Assembly: GCA_025462735.1 (NCBI GenBank)
Contig: JAOAPC010000022.1
Coordinates: forward strand, 212,818-276,817
Direction of reading: 5' to 3'
Source of the DNA: Acidobacteriaceae bacterium
Lineage (GTDB): Bacteria > Acidobacteriota > Terriglobia > Terriglobales > Acidobacteriaceae
Length of the DNA stretch: 64,000 nt
The first letter of the stretch is position 1. Every line of letters begins with the position of its first letter. Below are positions 56,410 to 64,000 of this stretch, piece after piece. Below the pieces are notes generated by a model, which saw only the letters and a list, made by a program, of their open reading frames with translations, was not told where the DNA came from and ran no database searches. Made by a program: the position numbers and the translations under genes.

Positions 56410-59400
56410 CTAGAACAGGAACTTCAACACAAATTGAATCTGCCGTGGCGTGTAGTTTTGCGAAACGTTTGTAACATGCCCGAAGCTTGCTTGGCCCAAC
56501 GTACCGCCCGGATTCGCAAAGCTGGCGGTATTGGTCGAGTTGAAAAACTCCGTTCGGAATTGCAGCGTTGAACGTTCGGTCACTCTGAAGTCTTTGAAGA
56601 CGGAGAAGTCAAAGTGCCGGAAATGCGGGCCATACATTTGATTCTTGCCTTCCCTCCCGATAGTTCCTAGGGTCTGACCGGCGAAGGCCGCGGGGTTGAA
56701 CCAAAGGTGAGTGCCGCCTACGCCAGGATTCGGCAAGTTGGGATCACTGACTCGGTTAGGACGATCAGTATTGCCTCCAAAGAAATGCGCCCCCGATCGG
56801 CCCGGGTTTGGATTCAGGATGGAGAACGGTACGCTGGTTTCCCAAATATCGATGATATTCACCCGCCATCCCTTAGCGATCCCACCCTTGATACCTTGCA
56901 GAGAGTTGCCGAAAGGAAGCGCATAGTCGGCCGTAGCGGCTATCCGGTGGCGAATATCAACGTCACTATTGCCTCGGTCAAATTTGTTGAGCAAATTAGG
57001 GATTACGGTGGCGCCATCGCCGTTCTCGTTGCTCAGACCGGTGACGTCGTCGATCGCGTGCGCCCAGGTGTAGTTGATGTTGAAAGTGAGTCCGTTCTGC
57101 AAACGACGTTCGAAAGAGGTTTGAAGCGCGTTGTAGGTAGAATTTCCAGAAGTGAAGTACTCGCCAATGGGTCCTGTAAGGCTTGGCAATTGTCTGGCGA
57201 AGGGACGCAATGGCTGGAGGCAGGCGGTCTGTGCGGCGCTGGTAGAAAGCGCCAAACACGCACCGGCAGCACGTCCCGGGAAGACAAAGTCGAGATCCCC
57301 TATGGCCACCCCAATGTGGTGCCCTAACATTCCAACATAGGCAACAGTAATAACGTTGCCGGCAAAATCTTTCTGGACGTTAAGGTTAAATTGTTGGATC
57401 GCAGTGTTCTTGAAATTCAAAGCCACCGCGTCGGGGATCGACGTCGGAGCGGTGGCGCTTGCCGGAACAGGCGGCTGCAACCCTTGTGACAGCGCCCGGG
57501 TACCGTTGTAGACGAACGACGAAATAAAAGGCGGGTCTTTTTGGGTCACGTTGGAGGTGTAGTTCATCGGAACATAACTGATCCCGTAACCCCCGCGCAC
57601 CACCGTTCCCGGCGCAACAGTTGCCGCGAAACCAATACGGGGTGCGACATTGTTGTACTGGGTATTGATACCTCCACCGCGGCTCACGCCATTCACCCCG
57701 GCGAGAATGATCCTTCCCGTGCTGGGGTTGAAGTTCGCCATTCTGTTCCTCTCTTCCACCATCGGCGTGAACACCTCATAGCGAACCCCAAGATTCAACG
57801 TAAGCCAATCCTTCACGCGCCAGTCATCTTGAATAAAGACACTCGGCTCCCAGAAGCGGTAGTGAGGCACAGCTAACTCGTTAATGCGCGTCGTGACTCT
57901 CGAGACTCCCGTTAGCAAGGTCGGTAAATCCGGGAAGGCCCAAGTGCCAACTCCAGAGTTGCTTTGCCCCTCCGTAGCAAGCCGTCGGATCAGCGTCGAG
58001 CCCATCTTTATGTTTTGACGGCCACGCGTATATGTGACCGCGCCAGCGTATTGATAGGTGTTGTCGATATCAGAAATGGGCACGAATTGATCGTCGCCCA
58101 ACGGAGCGACACCGTTGTCAAACGTGACTTGTGAAAGCCCCGAATCTAAAGGATCGACATTGACTCCGGGCATCCCGAGCCTGGCGCTGACGTTGGTGCC
58201 GAAGTTCAGCGGGAATGAACCATTGTTCGTCCTGAGATATCCCGCCTTTAACTCGAGTAACAGTCTGGGACTGAAAACATGAGTGTAATCGAGCTGCGCC
58301 TGCTGCGCCTTGTCCGGAGCCGGTCCCGAGAAACCAAAGAACAATCCTCCGGGATTTACCCTCACGCCATTGATCGTGACGATCGGAAATGCACCCGGGA
58401 TGAACGTGGTTACGTTGTTGTAGGTGTAGCGGGCGAACAACGTGTTGTTGGTATTGAAGTGGTGGTCCACCCGAATATCAAAAGTGCTGCTGTTCTGGGT
58501 CTTATTCAGAGCTGGGGTCGTGAAATTATTTGCGGTTGCACCGGCTCCGCCCGTGTTGGGCGCGGGGAACATCTTGAAATACTCAAGACCCACCGGATCG
58601 ATGGTGGTGATGACAGGCCCGCCCACATCCGAAAAATTGCCTGGATGTTGTTCTTCGAATAGTGTCGGTACAGTCAACTGCCTCGACGATTGACCGCTCA
58701 CCAGTCGAAAACCCTCGTAGTCGCCGAAGAAGAAAGTTTTGTCCTTGATAATGGGTCCGCCGATACTTGCGCCATATTGGTTCTGGCGCAATTCAGGCTT
58801 TCGCGAACCCCGCAGGTCGAAGAAGGAATGAGCATCGAACTTGTCATTGCGGAAGTATTCGTAGATTGAGCCATGCAGATTATTACTCCCGCTCTTGGTG
58901 ATCACATTGATCACTCCGCCGGCAGTGCGTCCGACCTCAGCCGTATAGTCATTGGTCTGGACGGTGAATTCCGCAATCGCATCAACCGAAGGCCGCACGC
59001 CGATTCCTCCGATGATGCGTTCATTGTTGTCCATCCCGTCGATCATTTCGTTGTTGATGACGTCGGACTGCCCATTCACGGAAATTGCCGATGTCTGGCG
59101 CCGGTCATCCGGACGCGTGCCGCTGGTTAAGCCGGCGGGCGGTCCTTCGTTAGCTCCGGGAACCTGCTGCGCGAGCTGGACGAAGTTACGGCCATTGAGC
59201 GGCAGGTCCTGTACGGCTTGCTCAGTTACTGTGCTGCTGAGAGTGGCGCTGTCGGTCTGAAGCAACGGAGTTGTAGCTGTGACATCCACGGATTCGCTAT
59301 TTTGCCCGGCCTGCATGGTCGCGTCGATACGACTTCGATCGCCGGAGGCGAGTGTTAGGGATGGCACCCTGAAGGTCTTGAAGCTGGGGGCCTCAACCGT

Positions 59401-59643
59401 AACTGAATATGTGCCGGGAGGCAGCAAGTTGAGGACGAAGTCGCCGCTCGATCCGGTCTGGGTGTTGCGAGTGAGGCCGGTACTCAAATTTTTGGCTTCG
59501 ACGTTCGCGCCGGCTACTACAGCTCCGGTGGAATCGTGTACTGTGCCCACCACATCGGCGGTCGTTACCTGCGCGTTCGCAGAAAACCCGAGGAATACCA
59601 CCACAACCAGAATAGAAAGAGGATTGCACCAGCGGAGGGTCAA
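56410..59643 (-). CDS. Oar-type TonB-dependent outer-membrane protein
   Basis: A 1077-residue receptor of the kind highly amplified in Acidobacteriota. A signal peptide (cut after SANA) is followed by a carboxypeptidase-regulatory-like domain (VTTADVVGTVHDSTGAVVAG to about residue 110), a plug domain (about 120-230, with LPLNGRNFVQLAQQVPGA) and a 22-strand-type barrel ending with the terminal aromatic (QFVLKFLF). Such receptors import oligosaccharides, peptides or siderophores with TonB-ExbBD, or have structural roles. No TonB or transport partners are beside it. A 21-base tandem repeat lies in its leader. Confidence 0.92.
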   Translation of the reverse strand: MTLRWCNPLSILVVVVFLGFSANAQVTTADVVGTVHDSTGAVVAGANVEAKNLSTGLTRNTQTGSSGDFVLNLLPPGTYSVTVEAPSFKTFRVPSLTLASGDRSRIDATMQAGQNSESVDVTATTPLLQTDSATLSSTVTEQAVQDLPLNGRNFVQLAQQVPGANEGPPAGLTSGTRPDDRRQTSAISVNGQSDVINNEMIDGMDNNERIIGGIGVRPSVDAIAEFTVQTNDYTAEVGRTAGGVINVITKSGSNNLHGSIYEYFRNDKFDAHSFFDLRGSRKPELRQNQYGASIGGPIIKDKTFFFGDYEGFRLVSGQSSRQLTVPTLFEEQHPGNFSDVGGPVITTIDPVGLEYFKMFPAPNTGGAGATANNFTTPALNKTQNSSTFDIRVDHHFNTNNTLFARYTYNNVTTFIPGAFPIVTINGVRVNPGGLFFGFSGPAPDKAQQAQLDYTHVFSPRLLLELKAGYLRTNNGSFPLNFGTNVSARLGMPGVNVDPLDSGLSQVTFDNGVAPLGDDQFVPISDIDNTYQYAGAVTYTRGRQNIKMGSTLIRRLATEGQSNSGVGTWAFPDLPTLLTGVSRVTTRINELAVPHYRFWEPSVFIQDDWRVKDWLTLNLGVRYEVFTPMVEERNRMANFNPSTGRIILAGVNGVSRGGGINTQYNNVAPRIGFAATVAPGTVVRGGYGISYVPMNYTSNVTQKDPPFISSFVYNGTRALSQGLQPPVPASATAPTSIPDAVALNFKNTAIQQFNLNVQKDFAGNVITVAYVGMLGHHIGVAIGDLDFVFPGRAAGACLALSTSAAQTACLQPLRPFARQLPSLTGPIGEYFTSGNSTYNALQTSFERRLQNGLTFNINYTWAHAIDDVTGLSNENGDGATVIPNLLNKFDRGNSDVDIRHRIAATADYALPFGNSLQGIKGGIAKGWRVNIIDIWETSVPFSILNPNPGRSGAHFFGGNTDRPNRVSDPNLPNPGVGGTHLWFNPAAFAGQTLGTIGREGKNQMYGPHFRHFDFSVFKDFRVTERSTLQFRTEFFNSTNTASFANPGGTLGQASFGHVTNVSQNYTPRQIQFVLKFLF

Positions 59644-60010
59644 CTTAGCACCTCGATGGATCTAAATTATCGAGGCAAGCAACAGCAAGATCGGGGCAAG
59701 CAACAGGAAGTTCGAGGCAATAAATGTGATCTTCCCGTCGTCAAATTCGTGAAGTTTGCCTAACTAGGCCGAACGTTATTTCCGAGTGAAAAGCGTTGTC
59801 AAGCCAAATCAGAAATATGCTCGGTGAGAAGTATCTTCATGTAAGCCATCTCGGCGATATCGACTATCCTTCGCAGCAGATCTCTTAGATTTTCATCGTC
59901 AAATCAATGAGAACTGGTGCAGAGGTTCTTTCCTTTCGAGATGAACATGGAAGGTTCTCTGTTCTTACCCCAGCAACTTATCCCTTGCTTGGTTGATTCG
60001 CCGCAGCTTT
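59644..60010. other. Gene-free upstream region of the TonB receptor
   Basis: A 367-base spacer with no convincing gene. It holds the receptor's promoter and leader on the minus strand and the 3' side of the next gene. The only structured feature is the 21-base direct repeat listed separately. The rest is plain AT-richer sequence without an obvious terminator. Confidence 0.6.
59671..59726. repeat. 21-base tandem repeats in the receptor leader
   Basis: CGAGGCAAGCAACAGCAAGAT (59671-59691, shown as 21 positions), a near copy at 59692-59712 and a partial third copy CGAGGCAATAAATG from 59713 lie 28-83 bases upstream of the receptor start. The 21-base period equals two DNA turns, which suits a repeated protein-binding site. 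Confidence 0.6.
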
Positions 60011-61750
60011 TTACGGAAAGTTCGTCACCTTCGGGGTCACCCGAGGATGCATCGCGGTCGCCTCGCCCGTGTCGTCGATCACATGGCTGATTTCGCCGTG
60101 ATCACCCAGCGCCACGGTGATCATGTCGTGGAATCGTACCCCCGGTGTCTTCGGTGTCTCGATTGCGCGGGTCAGCACTACATCTGGATGCTGGAAAACG
60201 CTGTACACGCCCAAGCCCCAAGCCTCATGACTCTTCACTCCATCCGCTACTTTGTACGAGGCCCAGCCGTTGACTCCCTGCGCACTTGTATAGCTCGCCT
60301 GGGTCGGAGGATCGTAAGGAATCTCGGACTGATAAAAATACGTCCGCCCGCCATTGCCGTTCCATAAAACTTGAAACTGCTGGTGATGCTCCACAAAAAG
60401 GCCATAAATCGTGACGTCATTTCCATTCACGACTAAGCCGTTCTCGCTGGTATTCAGCTCCCAACCCACGCCGGCGCCGTGGTCTGCTCTCCATATCCAC
60501 GTATGGTCTATCAGTGAGTCGTTGCTGTTGATCCTCAAATTTACCTTGGCGCGGCCCACTCCCGCGCCGCCCACGCGGAAAAAAACATCGTGCAGCGTGA
60601 TCGGGTCCTTCGCATGCCGCGCCTGGCTTCCCTCTGGCCCCACTTCCAGCAGCACCGGAGACTCGCTCGGTCCCGCATCGAAGAGCAGCCCAGCAATCTC
60701 AATTCCGTCCGCATCGGCTGTAGTCATCGCCGCCGTACCCTTCATCGGACGCAGCGTCGCAAACCCCATTCCCAGCACCACTGTATGCGGTCGCGTCACA
60801 CGAATCGGCGCGGTCAGCTCATAAATCCCCGGCGTCAGAACCAGGTTCTTGCCCTGGGCAAGCTGCGCATTGATTGTCTCCGCCGTATCCACATCCGGGC
60901 GCCCAATATAAAACTGCGCAAGCGGAATCGTCTCTCCCGGCGTTTCTCCGTCGCGCCACGTAATCCCGGCGCTATCGCTGTGAAGCGCGGGAACCCGGAC
61001 GCTGAACTCGCCGGCAGCATTCACCTGCAGGAACGGTTTCTCGCGCACGACCGGGGTCTGCGCGATGTTGGTGTATGGCGGCGATGGCCAAGCGCCTTCC
61101 GGCGGATGTACCACGCCCACAAACACCATGTTCCAGTTCGAGCCCGTCCAGCTCTTCCAATCGCAGTTGCGCGAGATCCACTGCTGCTGGCTTCCGGAGT
61201 CGACATTCCCGTCCACTAGCGAATCCGACATCCAGCCGCCGCTTGCCCAGCCGCGTTTCTGATGAAGCACCAGGTCGCCGCGTACATGCATGCGCCGCAG
61301 CGACACCGCCTGCGAGACTGCCCACTGCATCGTGCCGCCCGCCGGCGCTACCAAGAACCCTTCTGCAGCTCTCCAGAAGGTAGTCGTCGCATTGTTGTTC
61401 TTATGATTCGCGTCCGCATGCACGTTGCCCGAGATCCGCGTTGCATCGGGCGACGCGCCCAGCCCAATTACCTCCGTGTAGAAGCCCACCGGGACGTCCA
61501 CCGAATAGCTTCCGGGCATGAATAGAAACGCATTCCGTTGCGGCCCAAACTCATTGTGTTCCTGCGTCGCATACACCGCATCGATCTGTTTCTGGATCGC
61601 CTGCGATGACATCGACGGATCGAAGATAAACACATTCGGTCCGAACTGCGGCTTCGCGGCATTCCCCGCATGCGCCGGCAGAGCCGCTGCCAGCAGCATC
61701 GCCGCGAAGCCCAACCAAGTGAGAAGCCGAAGCGCGCGCCTTGTCGACAT
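60011..61750 (-). CDS. Secreted beta-helix-type protein (pectate-lyase-like)
   Basis: A 579-residue exported protein with a clear signal peptide (RLLTWLGFAAMLLAAALPAH). The mature part is made of repeating short beta strands (for example NVFIFDPSMSSQAIQKQIDA and GIYELTAPIRVTRPHTVVLG), as in right-handed parallel beta-helix proteins of the pectate-lyase superfamily. The N-terminal IFDPSMS...IQKQIDAVYA is a common opening of acidobacterial secreted hydrolases. It may degrade or bind plant polysaccharide. No catalytic residues can be assigned with certainty. Confidence 0.7.
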   Translation of the reverse strand: MSTRRALRLLTWLGFAAMLLAAALPAHAGNAAKPQFGPNVFIFDPSMSSQAIQKQIDAVYATQEHNEFGPQRNAFLFMPGSYSVDVPVGFYTEVIGLGASPDATRISGNVHADANHKNNNATTTFWRAAEGFLVAPAGGTMQWAVSQAVSLRRMHVRGDLVLHQKRGWASGGWMSDSLVDGNVDSGSQQQWISRNCDWKSWTGSNWNMVFVGVVHPPEGAWPSPPYTNIAQTPVVREKPFLQVNAAGEFSVRVPALHSDSAGITWRDGETPGETIPLAQFYIGRPDVDTAETINAQLAQGKNLVLTPGIYELTAPIRVTRPHTVVLGMGFATLRPMKGTAAMTTADADGIEIAGLLFDAGPSESPVLLEVGPEGSQARHAKDPITLHDVFFRVGGAGVGRAKVNLRINSNDSLIDHTWIWRADHGAGVGWELNTSENGLVVNGNDVTIYGLFVEHHQQFQVLWNGNGGRTYFYQSEIPYDPPTQASYTSAQGVNGWASYKVADGVKSHEAWGLGVYSVFQHPDVVLTRAIETPKTPGVRFHDMITVALGDHGEISHVIDDTGEATAMHPRVTPKVTNFP

Positions 61751-61899
61751 AAGTCCCCTCTGACACCAAAGGCATTATTGCTCAAAAGGCCAATTGGTGC
61801 CAGGTCGAGGAGATTGCACATGTCATGTAGATCACCGGGAGTTAGGCCGACAAGCGGAGATCGAGCGGCGTAGAGCTGCCTCGTCGAGACGTGTTCCTT

Positions 61900-62307
61900 T
61901 CAAGCGTAGGTCGGGAATGTAGTTCCGAACATGGGCCGCTTGCTTATCGATTGTTCTTCTGTCTTTTCATCCTGAATGACATCCCAATGCTCGACGAGGG
62001 CTCCGTTGTGAATGCGCACAATATCTGTGGCAATCCAATTCACCGGAGCACCGAAACCGCTAAATCGCCCGTGCACGATCACGAGGTCACCCTCGGCCAC
62101 GATCGCTCCCGGTTCGTACTTCAACGTTGGCGGAAGGCTCTTGATGAGATTGAACAGACCGTCGCGGCCAGGTGCGATATGATCGCTGTGCTGGATGTAG
62201 TCCGGCGACCAGAATCGTTCTGCGGCCGTATAATCGCGCTTGTTAAAGAGTGTGTCGAACGCTTCCAAGACGAGGGCCTTGTTTTGTTCGGGTGTTGTCT
62301 TCGGCAT
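61900..62307 (-). CDS. SnoaL-like / NTF2-fold polyketide-cyclase-type protein
   Basis: A 135-residue protein with the SnoaL pattern of environmental bacteria: ALVLEAFDTLFNKRDYTAAE, FWSPDYIQHSDHIAPGRDGL, and DIVRIHNGALVEHWDVIQDE. The fold is a cone-shaped alpha+beta barrel with a hydrophobic pocket. Aspartate and histidine residues (DYIQH, EHWDV) are typical of the pocket. Its substrate is unknown; similar proteins occur next to SDR and DUF427 genes in stress or secondary-metabolism loci. Tight spacing with the DUF427 gene suggests one transcript. Confidence 0.88.
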   Translation of the reverse strand: MPKTTPEQNKALVLEAFDTLFNKRDYTAAERFWSPDYIQHSDHIAPGRDGLFNLIKSLPPTLKYEPGAIVAEGDLVIVHGRFSGFGAPVNWIATDIVRIHNGALVEHWDVIQDEKTEEQSISKRPMFGTTFPTYA

Positions 62308-62324
62308 CTCGATTCCTTTCAGGC

Positions 62325-62717
62325 TTAGGAGATCACTTCGATTGCATCGACCCGTGAGGGATAAAATGCCAGGCGCTCTTTGATGTCGGCGACTGCCTCA
62401 TAAGGTTTTTCGTACGTCCAAACGGCATATTCCGATTTCGCTCCGCCGATGGGAATGCTGTAGTACGTACAGTCACCCTTGTACGGACAATAGGAGTAAT
62501 GCTTGGTCCGAACGAGCAGCGACATATCCGCATCGGCGCGAGGCAAGTAGTAAACAGGCGGATATCCCTTCTCCTCTAGGCGAACCGCTCGCGTCGATTC
62601 AGCAACTATCCTCCCGGCGACCGTTACACGCACCTTGCCCACAGCCGGAGAAATCGTGATGGGATGGTCAGGCCCAGGAATTCTGATCTCCTTGCCTTTG
62701 CTCGTCTTTGTCTCCAT
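62325..62717 (-). CDS. DUF427 family protein
   Basis: A 130-residue single-domain protein of the DUF427 family, recognised from VRVTVAGRIVAESTRAVRLE, YYLPRADADMSLL, KHYSYCPYKGDCTYYSI and the ending AFYPSRVDAIEV. The function of the family is unknown; structures suggest a small beta-barrel with a conserved cysteine-containing pocket (CPYKGDC). It lies 17 bases upstream of the SnoaL-like gene and 20 bases downstream of an SDR gene, so the three are likely co-expressed. Confidence 0.9.
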   Translation of the reverse strand: METKTSKGKEIRIPGPDHPITISPAVGKVRVTVAGRIVAESTRAVRLEEKGYPPVYYLPRADADMSLLVRTKHYSYCPYKGDCTYYSIPIGGAKSEYAVWTYEKPYEAVADIKERLAFYPSRVDAIEVIS

Positions 62718-62737
62718 TGCGCTCCTCGCGGTACTAG

Positions 62738-63505
62738 TTACAGCTTCGAGCCGCCATCGACTGGAATGCTCGCACCTGTGATCCAGCGCGCCCCATCGGA
62801 CGCCACAAAAGCGACTACGTCGGCGATGTCTTCAGGTTTGCCGATTCGCTTCAGTGCCTGCATTTCCAGCGCGACCTCGCGGCCCGCTTCTGTCTTCGTA
62901 AAATTCGACATATCCGTGTCTATAACTCCTGGTGCGATTCCATTTACGCGTATGCCGCGGGGCCCGAGAATGGCAGCCCAGTGCTTGACCAGAGTCTCAA
63001 GGGCTCCTTTGGTAGAGGCGTAGGCAAGAACCGAAGGGTTTTCCAAACCGGGCTTGCCCGCTACCGTACGGGCTGTGGCGGAAGAGATAACAACGATGCT
63101 TGAGCCTTCTCCAAGAACTGGCAGGAGTTGCTGCACCAGGAAGAATGGCCCTCGAACGTTTGTCGCAAAGAGGTTGTCAAAATCCTCTACCGTGTAATCC
63201 GCGATGCGCGCCGCCTTGCTGATTCCGGCGTTGAGCACAAGCACATCCAATCGATCGCCAACGATTGAGCGCACCTGTTTGGCGAGCAGCGCAGCCCCGT
63301 TCGGAGTTCCTAGATCCGCCGAAATCGCATCCGCGCGTCCGCCTTTCGCCTGGATCGAGGCGACAAGAGATTCCGCCTCCTGTTCGGAACGGCCGTAGTG
63401 AACCAGGACATGCGCCCCGGCCTTGGCGAGTGCTGACGCCGTCGCGCGGCCAATTCCTCTTGACGCGCCGGTCACAAGTGCCGTTTTGTTTTGGAGAGTA
63501 GTCAT
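62738..63505 (-). CDS. Classical short-chain dehydrogenase/reductase
   Basis: A 255-residue oxidoreductase with NAD(P) motif TGASRGIG (residues 12-19), NAG at about residue 92, catalytic serine in VISSATA near 146 and Y162-x3-K166 (AYASTKGALE). The end SIPVDGGSKL is the usual family C-terminus. Substrate is not determinable. It begins a likely operon with DUF427 and SnoaL genes. Another SDR gene of similar type lies upstream on the same strand; its end and this start are 147 bases apart. Confidence 0.92.
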   Translation of the reverse strand: MTTLQNKTALVTGASRGIGRATASALAKAGAHVLVHYGRSEQEAESLVASIQAKGGRADAISADLGTPNGAALLAKQVRSIVGDRLDVLVLNAGISKAARIADYTVEDFDNLFATNVRGPFFLVQQLLPVLGEGSSIVVISSATARTVAGKPGLENPSVLAYASTKGALETLVKHWAAILGPRGIRVNGIAPGVIDTDMSNFTKTEAGREVALEMQALKRIGKPEDIADVVAFVASDGARWITGASIPVDGGSKL

Positions 63506-63652
63506 CGCCCCTGTATCGCCTGTCAGCCAACGGATAAGACTAATACGGTGCCTTCCGTCAATCGAGAGCCGACGCGTTAGTTCGTCCGCTCTCAGTCACG
63601 TTTGCACGGATGCCTTCTTTTTCAGTTCCGTGGACGGAATGCGTGCGTTCGT

Positions 63653-64000
63653 TCAGGCATTCATTCCGCCATCCACGGTAAGATTCGCTCCCGTAATGTA
63701 CGAGGACTCCGGACCGGCGACAAACGCCACCATCGCGGCGATCTCTTCCACACGCCCGTAACGATCGAGCGCTGTGGCGGCCTTCTGCGGCACCGCCCAA
63801 TCACCCGAGGCGGGATTTAAATCCGTGTCGATCGGACCCGGCTGGACGTTGTTGACCGTGATGCCCCGGCTCCCTACCTCTCTGGAAAGCGCCTGAGTGA
63901 ACATCTTGACGGCTCCTTTCGTGGCCGCGTAGGGCACAAGCCCGGGCGCAACGGCACGCTCGCCCACTGCCGAACCGATCATGATGATGCGACCACCCTC
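63653..64000 (-). CDS. Short-chain dehydrogenase/reductase, 5' end missing
   Basis: The minus-strand frame is open to the window edge (codons E-G-G-R-I-I precede the visible methionine), so the N-terminal NAD(P)-binding half is outside. The visible 115 codons show Y-A-A-T-K (PYAATKGAVKMFTQALSREV), NNVQPGPIDTDLNP and the end NLTVDGGMNA, all typical of classical SDR enzymes. It is related to, but distinct from, the SDR gene downstream. Confidence 0.88.
   Translation of the reverse strand, partial: EGGRIIMIGSAVGERAVAPGLVPYAATKGAVKMFTQALSREVGSRGITVNNVQPGPIDTDLNPASGDWAVPQKAATALDRYGRVEEIAAMVAFVAGPESSYITGANLTVDGGMNA

Noticed and set aside
60590..61219. 209-codon plus-strand frame opposite the beta-helix protein
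   Set aside because: Arginine/histidine-rich product typical of a shadow frame; the sense protein has a signal peptide and regular strands.

Overview
The window looks like a chromosomal segment of an Acidobacteriota species (class Terriglobia, Koribacter-like). The assignment is inferred from gene content. There is a very large Oar-type TonB receptor with an N-terminal carboxypeptidase-regulatory domain, a cytochrome c/Cu-monooxygenase fusion, an lptC/lptA fusion next to lptB-rpoN-hpf, and long intergenic palindromes. The cell is Gram-negative (LPS export, outer-membrane barrels) and aerobic (cytochrome oxidase). No phage, IS transposase, rRNA or CRISPR array was seen.

Layout. 0-7.7 kb: a truncated response regulator, an ABC ATPase, tRNA-Gly and tRNA-Cys, several small orphan genes, two tandem DUF3147-like membrane proteins, inorganic pyrophosphatase and two translationally coupled secreted SH3-like proteins. 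7.9-16.7 kb: a co-directional respiratory operon. It encodes a Cyc2-like fused cytochrome-porin, a diheme cytochrome c, a cupredoxin, CoxB, CoxA, two subunit III proteins, a subunit IV, a small cysteine protein and heme O synthase. 16.7-21.5 kb: small membrane proteins, an unannotated 38-residue secreted peptide, an XRE-type regulator, a holin-like trio and Dps. 21.7-28.6 kb: the complete pyruvate dehydrogenase complex (aceE, aceF, lpdA), separated by palindromic repeats. 28.7-34.7 kb: a proline-rich membrane protein, ThiC, an MFS transporter and a GT-C glycosyltransferase. 34.9-40.7 kb: the conserved lptC/A-lptB-rpoN-hpf block, interrupted by heptamer-periodic inverted repeats. 40.8-53.6 kb: two opposed lipid-type operons (enoyl-CoA hydratase, ACP, adenylating ligase and lipid kinase on one strand; acyl-CoA reductase, second reductase, pyruvyltransferase-like protein and acyl ligase on the other), with a thioredoxin/VKOR pair between. 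53.8-56.3 kb: a PHM-like copper monooxygenase fused to cytochrome c, followed by a PAL-like NHL protein. 56.4-64 kb: the TonB receptor, a secreted beta-helix-like protein, SnoaL, DUF427 and two SDR genes, the last cut by the window end.

Two loci stand out. The first (7.9-16.7 kb) has the same functional order as the rus iron-oxidation operon of Acidithiobacillus: outer-membrane cytochrome-porin, diheme cytochrome, blue-copper-type protein, oxidase. Its CoxA keeps the D-channel and active-site residues, but the K-channel lysine position is isoleucine. The second (53.8-56.3 kb) places homologues of both halves of eukaryotic peptidylglycine alpha-amidating monooxygenase side by side, with copper and zinc ligand residues conserved. 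Functions for both are inferences that need experiment.
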